The position numbers and the translations under genes were made by a program. Below are positions 7,261-16,652 of a stretch of DNA of 64,000 bases, piece by piece. The stretch is taken from contig NZ_FNBO01000012.1 in the NCBI RefSeq assembly GCF_900102375.1, positions 48,190 to 112,189 on the forward strand, written 5' to 3'. How positions within the stretch are numbered: the stretch's first letter is position 1; each line of letters begins with the position of its first letter. This stretch comes from Halorubrum xinjiangense. GTDB taxonomy: Archaea > Halobacteriota > Halobacteria > Halobacteriales > Haloferacaceae. The notes under the pieces were generated by a model, which was given only the letters and a program-made list of their open reading frames with translations, was not told where the DNA came from and made no database searches.

Positions 7261-9455
7261 TCGAGTACCTCCCCCTCGCCGCCGCGGTCGCGGCCTGCCT
7301 CGCGCTCGCGCTGCCGCTCGTCGACGACCGCGCCGACCTGTTCGTCACCCGCGTCGCGCTGTCGTCGTTCGGCGACTACGTCAGCGAGAACGAGGCGCGC
7401 CGGCGGGCCCAGCGCGACCGGATGCGCGCGGCCCACGTCGCCGGCACGACGCACCGCGTGTACGCCTCGCGAACCCTGCTGTACGCCGCGGTCCTCGGGG
7501 TCGCCGGCAGCGTCATCGGCGTGTACGCTGCCGGCGCCCTGCTCGCCGCCCTCGACGTCGGCGAGGCGGCGCTCCGCGAGGCGCTCCCGAGCGCGTTCGA
7601 GTTCGTCGCGGTCGTCGCGCGGCTCGCCGACCTCGGGCTCGCCCGGCTCTTCGTCCTGCTCGCGGTCGTCTCCGCGACTGTCGGGGCGGGGCTGGCCCTC
7701 GGCGCGTACGTGGCTCGCTGGCGGCTGCTCGACCAGCGGGCCTACGCCCGCGCGGCCGAGATCGACGCCACCCTCCCCCGGACGGTCGCGTTCATGTACG
7801 CGCTCTCGCGCTCGGGGATGGCGTTCCCCCGCGTGATGAACACGCTCGCGGAGAACGAGTCGGTGTACGGCGAGGCCGCGGCGGAGCTGTCGGTCGCGGT
7901 CCGCGACATGAACGCGTTCGGCACCGACGCGCTCACCGCGCTCCAGCGCATCTCCCGGCGGACGCCGAGCGACGACCTGGCGGACTTCTCGGAGAACCTC
8001 GCCTCGGTCCTCGGCACCGGGCAGTCGGTGTCGACGTTCCTCAACGACCAGTACGAGCGCTACCAGGCGGAGGCAGAGGCGAAACAGGAGCAGTACCTCG
8101 AGCTGCTCTCGACGTTCGCCGAGGCGTACGTGACGGCGCTGGTCGCGGGCCCGCTCTTTTTCATCACCATCCTCGTCGTCATCGGCCTCGTCTTACAGGA
8201 CACGCTCCCGCTCCTCCGGGTCGTCGTCTACCTCGGCGTGCCGCTCGCCACATTCGGCTTCGTCGTCTACGTCGACAGCGTGACGCAGGGCGTCGGCGGC
8301 ACCGAGACAGTCGCGGAGTCGTCGCTCGCGGACCCGAACACACCCTCCGTCTCCGGCGTGCGCCACGCGACGGACGAGTCCGGAGACCGGGGCGACTCGC
8401 CGCGGTTCGACGGCGGGGCGGCGACCGGCCGGGACGCGGACGGGAGTGCCGCGGACGGGGCCGGCGCGGACCGCTGGGCGGAGAGCCGCGAGCGGCTCCA
8501 AATCTACGACCGGCTCCGCGGGGTGCGGCGGTTGGTCGCGTCGCCGGTCGAGACGGTGTTGGCCTCGCCGCGGACGGTGCTTCTCGTCGCGGTCCCGGTC
8601 GCGATCGCCGGGTTGCTCCTCTTCGCGTTCCCGATCACGCTCGGGACTCCTGTGGAGATGGCCGGGCAGATCGACGGGCCGATCGTCCTCGCGACCGCGT
8701 TCGTCCTCGCGGCGTACGCGGTCGCCTACGAGTTCGGCAAGCGCCGGGTCCGGCGCATCGAGTCGGCGGTGCCCGACTTCCTCGACCGGCTCGCCAGCGT
8801 CAACGAGGCGGGGACAGCCGTGGTCGGCAGCGTCCGCCGCGTCGCCGACTCGAACCTGGAGGCGTTGACGGAGGACCTCCGCCGGACCCGCCGCGACATC
8901 GACTGGGGCGCGGACGTCTCCACCGCGCTGCGTCGGCTGGAGCGCCGGGTCCGGTCGCCGATGACCTCGCGGGCCGTCGCGCTCGTCACCAACGCGATCC
9001 GGGCGAGCGGCGACGTCGGGCCCGTCCTCCGGATCGCGGCCGACGAGTCGCGCGCGACCTGGTCGCTCCGGCGCGAACGCAGACAGGTAATGTTAACGTA
9101 CCTCATCGTCATCTACATCTCCTTTCTCGTCTTCCTCGGGATCATCGCGGCGCTGTCGGTGTCGTTCATCCCCGCCATCGAGGCCGCCGGCGTCCCGGGA
9201 ACGGGCGGGAGCCTTCCGGAGACCGGGAGCGGGACCGGCGTTCCCGGCGGGCCGGGCGGGATCGGAGACGGAATCGGCGACATCGACGTCGACGCCTACG
9301 AGCAGCTGTTCTTCCACGCCGCGGCGATTCAGGCCGTCTGCTCCGGGCTCGTCGCCGGACAGCTCGGGGAGGGCTCGGTGCGCGACGGCGTGAAACACGT
9401 CGTGGTGCTGCTCGCGCTCACGCTCGTCGCGTTCGTCGCGATCGGCGCGGTGTGA
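7257..9455 (+). CDS. Type IV pilus membrane platform protein (PilC/TadC family)
   Basis: Polytopic membrane protein of 732 aa with two T2SSF-type domains, the partner of the preceding ATPase. There are membrane segments near 1-20, 75-105 and 125-150, a cytoplasmic domain with the conserved FMYALSRSGMAFP, and segments near 300-345. A low-complexity acidic linker (about 350-410) leads to a second set of helices with a related FLDRLASVNEAGT block. The last helices surround a glycine/proline-rich loop. The start codon overlaps the ATPase stop (ATGA), so the two are translationally coupled. No pilin-like gene with a class III signal peptide is seen beside them. Confidence 0.9.
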   Translation: MIEYLPLAAAVAACLALALPLVDDRADLFVTRVALSSFGDYVSENEARRRAQRDRMRAAHVAGTTHRVYASRTLLYAAVLGVAGSVIGVYAAGALLAALDVGEAALREALPSAFEFVAVVARLADLGLARLFVLLAVVSATVGAGLALGAYVARWRLLDQRAYARAAEIDATLPRTVAFMYALSRSGMAFPRVMNTLAENESVYGEAAAELSVAVRDMNAFGTDALTALQRISRRTPSDDLADFSENLASVLGTGQSVSTFLNDQYERYQAEAEAKQEQYLELLSTFAEAYVTALVAGPLFFITILVVIGLVLQDTLPLLRVVVYLGVPLATFGFVVYVDSVTQGVGGTETVAESSLADPNTPSVSGVRHATDESGDRGDSPRFDGGAATGRDADGSAADGAGADRWAESRERLQIYDRLRGVRRLVASPVETVLASPRTVLLVAVPVAIAGLLLFAFPITLGTPVEMAGQIDGPIVLATAFVLAAYAVAYEFGKRRVRRIESAVPDFLDRLASVNEAGTAVVGSVRRVADSNLEALTEDLRRTRRDIDWGADVSTALRRLERRVRSPMTSRAVALVTNAIRASGDVGPVLRIAADESRATWSLRRERRQVMLTYLIVIYISFLVFLGIIAALSVSFIPAIEAAGVPGTGGSLPETGSGTGVPGGPGGIGDGIGDIDVDAYEQLFFHAAAIQAVCSGLVAGQLGEGSVRDGVKHVVVLLALTLVAFVAIGAV

Positions 9456-9496
9456 CGGTCCGGTCGCCATATGTCCGTCGCGACCGAGACCCCGGT

Positions 9497-10156
9497 ATGG
9501 ACCCGCAGCCGACCGGCGATCCGCAGTCGACCTACGACCGCATCGCGAGCCACTTCTCGAAGACGCGGGAGTACGCGTGGCCCGAGGTCGAGTCGTTCCT
9601 GGAGGACCGGTCGGGAACCGTCGCGCTCGACGTCGGCTGCGGGAACGGCCGGCACACGGAGGCGCTCGCGACGCGCGCCGACGTCGCGGTCGGGGTCGAC
9701 CTCAGTCGCGGCCTGCTCGACGAGGCGGTCGCGCGCGCTCGCGACCGGGGCTTCGCGGACGCGACCGCGTTCGTCCACGGTGACGCGGCGGCGCTGCCGG
9801 TCCGCGACGACGTGGTCGACCTCGCGGTCTACGTCGCCACGCTCCACCACCTCTCGCCTCGGGACGCCCGCGTCGAGAGCCTGAACGAGTTGGCGCGCGT
9901 CCTCGCGCCCGATGGGGTCGCGCTCGTCAGCGCGTGGAGCACGGCGCACGACCGGTTCGACCGCGACGAGGGGTTCGACACGACCGTCGACTGGACGCTG
10001 CCGGGCGGCGAGACGGTGCCCCGCTACTATCACATCTACTCGCCTTCGGAGTTCGAGGCGGACCTCGCGGCGAGCGACCTCGAAACGCGACACGCGGCGG
10101 TTTCGAGCGGGAACTGTTACGCGGAAGTCACGCCCCCGACCGGCAATTATCACTAG
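9497..10156 (+). CDS. Class I SAM-dependent methyltransferase (Trm9-like)
   Basis: Soluble methyltransferase of 219 aa. Motif I is LDVGCGNG (about residues 44-51), with the motif II region VGVDLSRGLLDEA and a motif IV-like DLAVYVATLHHLS. The N-terminal YDRIASHFSKTREYAWPEV and the end SSGNCYAEV resemble the Trm9/ALKBH8 tRNA wobble-uridine methyltransferase group; that substrate is inferred. The ATG at 9497 is preferred over an in-frame start at 9452, because the longer version overlaps pilC and an AT-rich CATATG lies about 27 nt upstream. Confidence 0.85.
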   Translation: MDPQPTGDPQSTYDRIASHFSKTREYAWPEVESFLEDRSGTVALDVGCGNGRHTEALATRADVAVGVDLSRGLLDEAVARARDRGFADATAFVHGDAAALPVRDDVVDLAVYVATLHHLSPRDARVESLNELARVLAPDGVALVSAWSTAHDRFDRDEGFDTTVDWTLPGGETVPRYYHIYSPSEFEADLAASDLETRHAAVSSGNCYAEVTPPTGNYH

Positions 10157-10206
10157 CGATATCGAAGGGGGTGAATTAAAGGACCCCAGCCGAGCCCGTG
10201 AGTGTA

Positions 10207-12651
10207 ATGGCTGACACCTTCCTCGAACGGGTCCTGCGCCGGGTCACGCCCGGCGTGCTCGCCCGGAGCTACCTCGCGAAGTTCCTCGTCGCCCTCGTCG
10301 TCGTCGTCGTCGCGATCGGCGCCGTGGGGGCGGTCACGTACGCGGAGACGACCGACCAGCTGGAGTCGAGCGCGCAGGAGGACTACACGGCCGTCGCGGA
10401 GCTGAGCGCCACGGAGCTCGACGGCTGGGCGAGTGACCGCCGCGCGCTGCTCACGGACATCGCCGACAACGACGCGTTCTCGCGGGATCCGGACCGGGTC
10501 GACGGCTACCTTGCCTCCCACCTCTCGCGCACCTCCGAGGCCGTCGTCGCTTTCCACTTCGTCGACCGGGAGGAGGGGACTGTCATCGCGAGCACCGACG
10601 AGGACGACGGCGGCGAGACGGTGACAGCCGAGCCCTGGTTCGGAAACGACCTGCTGTTCGCCGAGAGCGTGTTCACGAGCCCCACCTACATGGTCGACGG
10701 CGAGCGCCGGGTGGCGTACGTGACGGCCACCCCGATGCGCGACTACCTCGTGATGGAGATCTCGCTCGGTCCCGTCACCGACGACTTCCGCCAGCCGACC
10801 GAGGGGACGTTCACGACCATCGTCGACTCCGACGGCCGGATCGCGGCGAGCAACGCCGACTACGTCGCCGGGATCCGCTACGACAGCGACGTCCGGTCGG
10901 CGCTGTTCGGCGAGACGCGGTCGGTCGGGTTCATCCCGTCGGCCACGTTCAGCTTCGCCGACGGCGGCGAGTACCTCGTCGCCTACGCGCCGATGGAGAC
11001 CGAGGAGTGGGCCGTCGCGGTCCACGTCCCGCTCTCGGAGGCGTACGCGCTCTCCGGGATGATCGGGCGGAACCTGCTCCTCATCGTCGGGGTCGCGATC
11101 GTCGGACTCGGGCTGCTCGGCGCGACGCTCGGCCGCGGCACCGTCGTCGAGCTGAACCGCCTCCGGGGGCGGGCGTCGGCGCTGGCCGACGGCGACCTCG
11201 ACGTCGACTTCGACACGGAGCGGCGCGACGAGTTCGGCGACCTCTCCGGCGCGTTCGCGACGATGCGCGACTCGCTGCGCGAGCAGATCCGGTCGGCGGA
11301 GGAACAGCGGGAGCGCGCCGAGGCGGCGCAGGCGGAGAGCGAGGCGTTCGCCGAGCGCCTGGAGTCGCGGGCGGGCGACTTCGGCGACACGATGGCGGCC
11401 TGCGCCGACGGCGACCTCACCGCGCGGCTCCGCGCCGACCCTGACGACCCCGAGGCGCTCCGGTCGATCGCCGCGGAGTTCAACGACGCGATGGACGAGT
11501 TAGAGGCCGCGATCGCCGAGGTCGACGCATTCGCGGTCGAGGTGGCCGAGCGGAGCGACGCGGTCACCGACGGCACCGACGAGGCCGCGGCCGCGGGCCG
11601 GGAGACGAGCGACGCGGTCGACGAGATATCCGCCGGCGCGGAGCGGCAGAGCCGCCAGCTGGCCGAGGTCGCCGGCGAGATGGAGGACATGTCCGCGACC
11701 GTCGAGGAGGTCGCCGCCTCCGCGGACGAGGTCGCGACCACCTCCCGCCAGGCCGACGCGCTCACCGAGGAGGGCCGCGAGGCCGCGGCCGACGCCGTCG
11801 AGGAGCTTCACGGGATCGAGGCGCGCTCCGAGTCCGCCGCGGAGACGATCGAGCGGCTGGAAGCCGAGATGGCGGAGGTCGACGCGATCGTCGAGACGAT
11901 CTCGGAGATCGCCGACCAGACGAACCTGCTCGCGTTGAACGCCTCGATCGAGGCAGCCCGCGCGGGCGAGGCCGGGTCCGGCTTCGCGGTCGTCGCCGAG
12001 GAGGTGAAGTCGCTCGCCGAGGAGACGCAGGAGTCCGCCGCCGAGGTGGAGGCGCTGATCTCGGGCCTCCGCGAGCGCACCGACGAGAGCGTCGACGAGA
12101 TGGCGGCGATCCGCGACGGCGTTGACGACGGCGTCGAGGTCGTCGAGGACGCCGAGGACGCGCTCGCCGAGGTCGCCGCCCGCGTGAGCGAGGCCGACGA
12201 CGGTGTCCAGGAGATCTCCGGCGCCATGGACGCGCAGGCGGCGTCGGTCAGCGAGGTCACCGGCGCGGTCGACGACCTCGCGGGCGTGAGCCAGCAGACC
12301 ACCGCCGAGGCGACCACCGTCGCCTCCGCCGCCGAGGAGCAGGCCGCCACGCTCGGCGCGGTCTCCGAGCAGGCGCACGATCTCCACGAGCGCGCCCGCG
12401 ACCTGCGGGCGATGACCGAGGACTTCGAGGTCAACGTCGACGAGGTCAGAGGCAACGTCGGCGAGGTCGGCGATCGGGACGGTAATTCCGCGGTCGACGA
12501 GCCTGACGCCGGCGGCTCGGTTGAGGCGGACGAGACGGCGTTTTCGTTCGGCGCAGACGCGGAACCGTCGGACGCCGTCCCCGCCAGTACGGACGGCGGC
12601 ACCGCCGACGGTGACGGCGCGAAAGAGTCGGAGCCGTCGCTCGACGAGTAA
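10207..12651 (+). CDS. Membrane-bound chemotaxis transducer (MCP/Htr)
   Basis: Methyl-accepting signal transducer of 814 aa. TM1 lies at about 20-42, an extracellular Cache-type sensor region at about 45-280, and TM2 at about 284-306. HAMP follows, with a second HAMP-like linker to about 440, then the coiled-coil signalling domain. Its hairpin tip is highly conserved: [20 protein letters not shown] and [14 protein letters not shown]. The C-terminal 80 residues are acidic and probably disordered. The ligand is unknown. ATTAAA (10175-10180) is about 30 nt before the ATG; a GTG three codons earlier is an alternative. No che genes are nearby, so it would act on CheA/CheW encoded elsewhere. Confidence 0.93.
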   Translation: MADTFLERVLRRVTPGVLARSYLAKFLVALVVVVVAIGAVGAVTYAETTDQLESSAQEDYTAVAELSATELDGWASDRRALLTDIADNDAFSRDPDRVDGYLASHLSRTSEAVVAFHFVDREEGTVIASTDEDDGGETVTAEPWFGNDLLFAESVFTSPTYMVDGERRVAYVTATPMRDYLVMEISLGPVTDDFRQPTEGTFTTIVDSDGRIAASNADYVAGIRYDSDVRSALFGETRSVGFIPSATFSFADGGEYLVAYAPMETEEWAVAVHVPLSEAYALSGMIGRNLLLIVGVAIVGLGLLGATLGRGTVVELNRLRGRASALADGDLDVDFDTERRDEFGDLSGAFATMRDSLREQIRSAEEQRERAEAAQAESEAFAERLESRAGDFGDTMAACADGDLTARLRADPDDPEALRSIAAEFNDAMDELEAAIAEVDAFAVEVAERSDAVTDGTDEAAAAGRETSDAVDEISAGAERQSRQLAEVAGEMEDMSATVEEVAASADEVATTSRQADALTEEGREAAADAVEELHGIEARSESAAETIERLEAEMAEVDAIVETISEIADQTNLLALNASIEAARAGEAGSGFAVVAEEVKSLAEETQESAAEVEALISGLRERTDESVDEMAAIRDGVDDGVEVVEDAEDALAEVAARVSEADDGVQEISGAMDAQAASVSEVTGAVDDLAGVSQQTTAEATTVASAAEEQAATLGAVSEQAHDLHERARDLRAMTEDFEVNVDEVRGNVGEVGDRDGNSAVDEPDAGGSVEADETAFSFGADAEPSDAVPASTDGGTADGDGAKESEPSLDE

Positions 12652-12729
12652 GCGCTCGAACAGAAAGTGGTCGTCGTCCGCGACGACGCTTCCCGCCGGT
12701 CGCGTCGCGGTCGGTTGTTCCCGGGCGGT

Positions 12730-13014
12730 TCAGTCCGCCATCGTCTCGTGGCGGACGTCGCTGTCCTCCGGCATCGGTGTCACGAGCCGGTACGCCGCGT
12801 AGAGGCCGAGCACCGCGATGCCCGCCAGGACGAACGCCGTGCGAATCTCCGGGGAGATCAGCGGCGTCGCGACCACGTCGCCCGCCTCGTTCGTTATCGG
12901 GACCGGGCTGTACGGCTCGCCGGCCAGGATCTCGACGATCCCGAGGACGACGATGCCGAACAGCATCAGTCCCGCGCTCAGCGCCCGCGCCGCCGTGTCG
13001 ATGATGTCTGTCAT
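12730..13014 (-). CDS. Small two-helix membrane protein, partner of DoxX-like gene
   Basis: Unrecognised 94-aa protein with two membrane helices (about 15-30 and 62-78) separated by a loop containing YSPVPITNEAGDVVATP. It begins 13 nt after the DoxX-family gene stops, on the same strand, so the two are probably co-transcribed and may form one membrane complex. No cofactor motif is visible. Confidence 0.75.
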   Translation of the reverse strand: MTDIIDTAARALSAGLMLFGIVVLGIVEILAGEPYSPVPITNEAGDVVATPLISPEIRTAFVLAGIAVLGLYAAYRLVTPMPEDSDVRHETMAD

Positions 13015-13027
13015 TTGTGGTCACCTC

Positions 13028-13552
13028 TTAACCGAGCAGGTACCGCAGCTTGGGGTGTTGCTTGACGAATGCCGTCTCCTCGATGAGCGCGTCGAGGCCG
13101 TAGTACCGCCCGGCCGCGAGCACGATCACCGTCAGGAACAGGAGCAGGCCCATCAGGTCGCCGTTGACGACGCCGTTGCCGAACCCGGCGTTGCCGATCC
13201 AGAACAGGACCATGAAGATGACCCCGCCGAACGCGGCCAACCGGGTCAGGGCTCCGGCGATCAGCGCGAGCCCGATGAGCGTCTCGAACAGGGGGACCCC
13301 CGGCTCGATGAGCCACGCGAGGTTGTTCCCCATCCAGACCGGGATGCCGCCGAGGGCGGTCCCGCTCATCTCCGACATGTACATCGGGCCGTAGCTGTAC
13401 GCGAGCCCGTCCTCGATGATCTTCGTGATCCCGGCGTGGAAGAACCACCAGCCGGTGACGACGCGCAGGAACGCGATCCAGTACGTCGCCCAGGGGCCGT
13501 CCAGCGCGAACTCGGTCTCGCCGACCAGCGGATTGCTAGATTGGTATGACAT
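13028..13552 (-). CDS. DoxX family membrane protein
   Basis: Four-helix integral membrane protein of 174 aa. It carries the DoxX/DoxD signature near the N-terminus (WATYWIAFLRVVTGWWFFHA followed by GITKII) and the block FETLIGLALIAGALTRLAAF in mid-protein. DoxD is a thiosulfate:quinone oxidoreductase subunit in Acidianus; most DoxX relatives have no proven reaction, so no substrate is assigned. The start at 13552 (MSYQSSN) was chosen because the conserved part begins soon after; an in-frame ATG at 13591 with a TTAGAAA-like box upstream is a real alternative. First gene of a two-gene leftward unit. Confidence 0.85.
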   Translation of the reverse strand: MSYQSSNPLVGETEFALDGPWATYWIAFLRVVTGWWFFHAGITKIIEDGLAYSYGPMYMSEMSGTALGGIPVWMGNNLAWLIEPGVPLFETLIGLALIAGALTRLAAFGGVIFMVLFWIGNAGFGNGVVNGDLMGLLLFLTVIVLAAGRYYGLDALIEETAFVKQHPKLRYLLG

Positions 13553-13778
13553 CGGTGTCACCTCACGGGTGTACGTTGGGTGGGTAGACACATATGTACC
13601 GAACAGGTTTCTAAGCGGCTGAAAAGCGTTCTAGCGCGCTGGGAGGGGTCCGCAGTATCGGGGCTCTTTAATTGTATAGCTCTAACCTGTCGACGTTTCG
13701 CCGGCGGGTTCCACGCGAACACGGAACGCTTATGAAACACGTTGTGCCTACGTGTAGGTGCGTCATCGACGGACGCGA

Positions 13779-13849
13779 GCGCCGGTGGTCTAGTGGTAGG
13801 ACCTGAGCCTTCCAAGCTCATGGCCCGGGTTCAAATCCCGGCCGGCGCA
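13779..13849 (+). tRNA. tRNA-Gly (anticodon TCC)
   Basis: 71-nt cloverleaf. The acceptor stem is GCGCCGG (13779-13785) with CCGGCGC (13842-13848) and discriminator A. D-arm 13788-13802, anticodon stem TGAGC/GCTCA around CTTCCAA with anticodon TCC at 13811-13813, T-arm CCGGG-TTCAAAT-CCCGG. CCA is not encoded, as usual in archaea. An AT-rich CTTATGAAA lies about 45 nt upstream and an inverted repeat CCTAC-GT-GTAGG about 20-30 nt upstream. Confidence 0.97.
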
Positions 13850-13949
13850 TTTCTCGAACGAAGTGAGAGAAATCGCCGAGAGGGATTTGAACCCTGGAAG
13901 TCGCAGCCCGCACAGCGAGCGAAGCGAGCGAGCAGGACCGTCTTCCTCT

Positions 13950-13971
13950 GGTTCAAATCCCGGCCGGCGCA
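13950..13971 (+). repeat. Duplicated 3' end of tRNA-Gly (att-like fragment 1)
   Basis: 22 nt identical to positions 13828-13849 of the tRNA: T-loop, 3' T-stem and 3' acceptor strand including the discriminator A. Such partial copies are what integrases that target tRNA 3' ends leave as attachment sites. No integrase gene lies near, so this looks like a scar. Confidence 0.75.
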
Positions 13972-14030
13972 CTCCCTGCGGTCGTGCGCCGCCCGTACTC
14001 CCGCTCGCTCGCTGCGCTCGCTCACGGGAG

Positions 14031-14050
14031 TCCCGGCCGGCGCATTTTCT
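14031..14050 (+). repeat. Duplicated 3' end of tRNA-Gly (att-like fragment 2)
   Basis: A second, shorter repeat of the tRNA 3' end (TCCCGGCCGGCGCA) plus the following T run and CT, matching 13836-13854 with one extra T. It is about 80 nt beyond fragment 1. The stretch between fragments contains a CTCCCG...CGGGAG inverted repeat. Confidence 0.65.
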
Positions 14051-14093
14051 GACTGATTTGTCAGTCAACGTCCGCTTCGCTCGACGAATACTG

Positions 14094-14867
14094 TTAGAGG
14101 CTCGCACCGCCGTCGACCCACACCGTCTCGCCGGTCACGTAGCTCGCGCCCTCGGAGGCGAGATAGAGGTAGGCGTCACGTAGGTCCGCGGGCGTGCCGG
14201 CTCGGGACGGGAGCCCATCGGATCCCTCGACGGAGTCTCTCGCTTCGTCGGCCCACCCCTCCCGGATCTCGGTGGCGATCGGTCCCGGCGCGACCGCGTT
14301 CACCCTGATCCCGTAGTCGTCGAGTTCGAGCGCCGCGCTTCGGGTGAGCATCTGGATGCCGCCCTTCGTCGCCGCGTAGTGGGAGTGGTCCCACTCGGCG
14401 CGCTCGGCCGTCGTCGACGAGGTGTTCAGGATCGCTCCCTCCACGCCGCGGTCGATCATGTCTTTCGCGGCGAGTTGGGTGCCGAAGAACGCGCCTCTGA
14501 GGTTGACGCCGTGGACGAAGTCGAAGTCCTCGGGGTCGACCTCGAGGAACTCGAGGCTGCGGTGGACGCCAGCGTTGTTCACCATCACGTCGACCCCGCC
14601 GAACTCGCGGGCCGCCGCGATCACCGACTCGATCTGGCTCGGCTCTGAGACGTCGGTCTCGACGAACGCGGCGGTTCCCCCGCGCTCCTCGATGGCCTCG
14701 TGCGTGGGCGCCTTAGCGTCGACGTCTTTCGGCGCCGCGCGAACGTCGGCGTTGATCACGGTCGCCCCTGCGTCGCCGAAGCCGGTCGCGACCGCGCGAC
14801 CGATCCCGCTCGATCCGCCCGTGACCACGACCGTCTCGCCGGCGAAGTCCGCGCTGATGGCTCCCAT
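14094..14867 (-). CDS. Short-chain dehydrogenase/reductase
   Basis: Classical SDR of 257 aa. The Rossmann motif TGGSSGIGR is at about 17-25, the structural NNAG at about 96, the catalytic Ser in LNTSST near 146 and the YAATK active site (Y-x3-K) near 161. The C-terminus reads SYVTGETVWVDGGASL, typical of the family. Asp after the second strand (NADVR) suggests NAD(H) preference. Substrate unknown; relatives include glucose 1-dehydrogenase-like and 3-oxoacyl reductase-like enzymes. CTTTTTGAT lies about 27-30 nt upstream of the ATG at 14867, supporting a leaderless start. Confidence 0.92.
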   Translation of the reverse strand: MGAISADFAGETVVVTGGSSGIGRAVATGFGDAGATVINADVRAAPKDVDAKAPTHEAIEERGGTAAFVETDVSEPSQIESVIAAAREFGGVDVMVNNAGVHRSLEFLEVDPEDFDFVHGVNLRGAFFGTQLAAKDMIDRGVEGAILNTSSTTAERAEWDHSHYAATKGGIQMLTRSAALELDDYGIRVNAVAPGPIATEIREGWADEARDSVEGSDGLPSRAGTPADLRDAYLYLASEGASYVTGETVWVDGGASL

Positions 14868-14979
14868 ACGACTGATCGGAGAGGCCGGATCAAAAAGGTC
14901 GGTGTCGCGGTTCCGTACGCCGATCGCGAGACCGCTTCGAGAGCGTCCGGCCCGCGGCGACCGCCGGGATCGGGCCGCC

Positions 14980-16056
14980 TCAGTCGTCGTCCGCGGCCGG
15001 CGCCTCGGTGTTATCGACCTCGGCGGACTCGCGCGGGCCGCCCGCGTGGCCCTCGTGGGAGATGGCGGTCGCCATGAGGTGTGGCGGAATGGCCGGCACC
15101 TCGTCGTCACCGACGGGGCCGTCGCGCGCGATATCCTCGGTCGAGCGCGGGAACTCGCGGATCTCCTTGTGGATCGCGATGCCCGCCTTCGCGCCCTGAC
15201 CCATCGCGACCGGGACCTGGTTGTGGCCGGGCGTGATGTCGCCGACCGCGAACACGCCATCCTCGCTGGTGCGGCCGTGGTCGTCGACGTCGATCTCGCC
15301 GCCGTCGGTCAGGTCGCAGCCGAGCCCCTCGGCGAGGGCGGTGTTGTAGTCGGAGCCGTACATCGGGAAGCCCCCGCGGTACTCGCGGCGGGTGCCGTCC
15401 TCGAACTCCATCGCCTCCAGCCAGCCGGAGTCGGGGTCGTTCTCGACGCCGGCGACGTCCTCGTGGATCACGTCGATCGGATGCGCGTCCAGCTGCGCGG
15501 CCGTCTCGTCGCTCCACGTCGGCTCCGCGCCGCGGGTCAGGAGGTCCACGTCGTCGGTCATGTTCAGCATGATCATCGCGACGTGCGCGGCGGCCTCCCC
15601 GTGGCCCATCACGTACACCGGCTCGTCGACGAACATGTAGGCGTCGCAGTGGAGACACCAGTGAAGCCCTTTTGCGTTCCGCGGCAGGGGCGGATCGGGA
15701 CGCTCGTCGGAGAACCCGGTGGCGAGGACGACGCGGTCCGCGAGGATCTCGGCGTCGTTCGTGGAGAGGCGGAACCGGTCGTCGTCGGTGCGCACGACGT
15801 CGGTGACGAACCCGCGCTCGAAGGTTCCGCCGTACGACTGCACCTGCTCGCGGCCGGTCGCGAGAAGCTCGTTCCCGGACACCTCCTCGGTGACGCCGAT
15901 CACGTTGTGGGTGTCGGCCATCATCGCCGCGCGGCCGCCGCCGCGGTCGATAAGCACCGTCTCGTGGCCCAGTCGGGCCCCGTACAGCGCGGTCGTCAGC
16001 CCGGCCGGCCCGCCGCCGACCACCGCGATCTCGTACTCGTCGTCGGACGAACTCAT
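14980..16056 (-). CDS. Thioredoxin-reductase-like FAD/NAD(P) oxidoreductase
   Basis: Flavoprotein disulfide reductase-like enzyme (358 aa). The FAD-binding GGGPAG lies at 14-19. A redox-active CLHC pair (Cys134, Cys137) sits where thioredoxin reductases have CATC. A nucleotide-binding block YVMGHGEAAAHVAM follows, and the C-terminal FAD motif is EDGVFAVGDITPG. The 55-residue acidic C-terminal extension exceeds the usual TrxB length of about 320. A ferredoxin- or thioredoxin-linked reductase is likely; the partner is not shown by the neighbours. TTTAAA (about 16080-16085) is 26 nt before the ATG. Confidence 0.88.
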   Translation of the reverse strand: MSSSDDEYEIAVVGGGPAGLTTALYGARLGHETVLIDRGGGRAAMMADTHNVIGVTEEVSGNELLATGREQVQSYGGTFERGFVTDVVRTDDDRFRLSTNDAEILADRVVLATGFSDERPDPPLPRNAKGLHWCLHCDAYMFVDEPVYVMGHGEAAAHVAMIMLNMTDDVDLLTRGAEPTWSDETAAQLDAHPIDVIHEDVAGVENDPDSGWLEAMEFEDGTRREYRGGFPMYGSDYNTALAEGLGCDLTDGGEIDVDDHGRTSEDGVFAVGDITPGHNQVPVAMGQGAKAGIAIHKEIREFPRSTEDIARDGPVGDDEVPAIPPHLMATAISHEGHAGGPRESAEVDNTEAPAADDD

Positions 16057-16220
16057 TACCAGATGTATGCGTTGCGGTGGTTTAAATGGCGCCGTGCTGT
16101 GCGCGCGCGGCGACCAGCCACGGCCGTCGTGTGTGACCGAATGAGTCCGAGTTACGGATGTCGCCGCTATCCGACCGCGTGCCCGGAGATTTATGCGTCC
16201 GTACCGCGTTCGCTCGGTCA

Positions 16221-16538
16221 GTGCCTTCCCGTCTCGCGCTCGCCGTCGGCCTCCTAATCGTCGGGGCCGCCGCCGATGTCGGAACGACGTACGTCGCGCT
16301 CACCGGGAGCGAGTACGTCGAGGGGTCGCCGGTCGGCCGGCTGTTCATTTCGCGGTTCGGCCTCCTCGGCGGCATGCTCCTCACGAAGGTCGTCGGGATG
16401 GGGGTCATCGGAGTTCCGGTCGCGGTCGCCGGCGGCACGCGGCGGTTCGTCGCGACCCTGATGTGCGCGGGCGTCGGCGTCCTCTCGCTCGTGGTTGCCG
16501 CTCGCAACCTCCTGTTCGTCGCGGGCGTGTGGCCGTGA
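16221..16538 (+). CDS. Small membrane protein (DUF5658-like)
   Basis: 105-aa protein with three hydrophobic helices (about 5-25, 40-70, 78-100) and the motif ADVGTTYVALTGSEYVEGSP. That type of block, an Asp followed by TTY at the end of helix 1, resembles the DUF5658 membrane domain as I recall it; function unknown. A longer in-frame ATG exists at 16158, but a GTG at 16221 with ATTTATG centred about 28 nt upstream fits a leaderless start better and removes a non-hydrophobic leader. Confidence 0.7.
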   Translation: MPSRLALAVGLLIVGAAADVGTTYVALTGSEYVEGSPVGRLFISRFGLLGGMLLTKVVGMGVIGVPVAVAGGTRRFVATLMCAGVGVLSLVVAARNLLFVAGVWP

Positions 16539-16652
16539 GAGTCGCAGCCGGGCCGCGGTCGAACGCCCGCGTCGTCCGCGGGGCGAGCGGTGCGGCGGCC
16601 TCTGCCGCCGCGATCCCAGTCGTTTTGCCGCATCGGTGAGAGGCCAATATAT

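Noticed and set aside
13742..14107. Frames over tRNA-Gly and its 3' fragments
   Set aside because: They read through the tRNA and repeats on both strands and have no homologue or promoter of their own.
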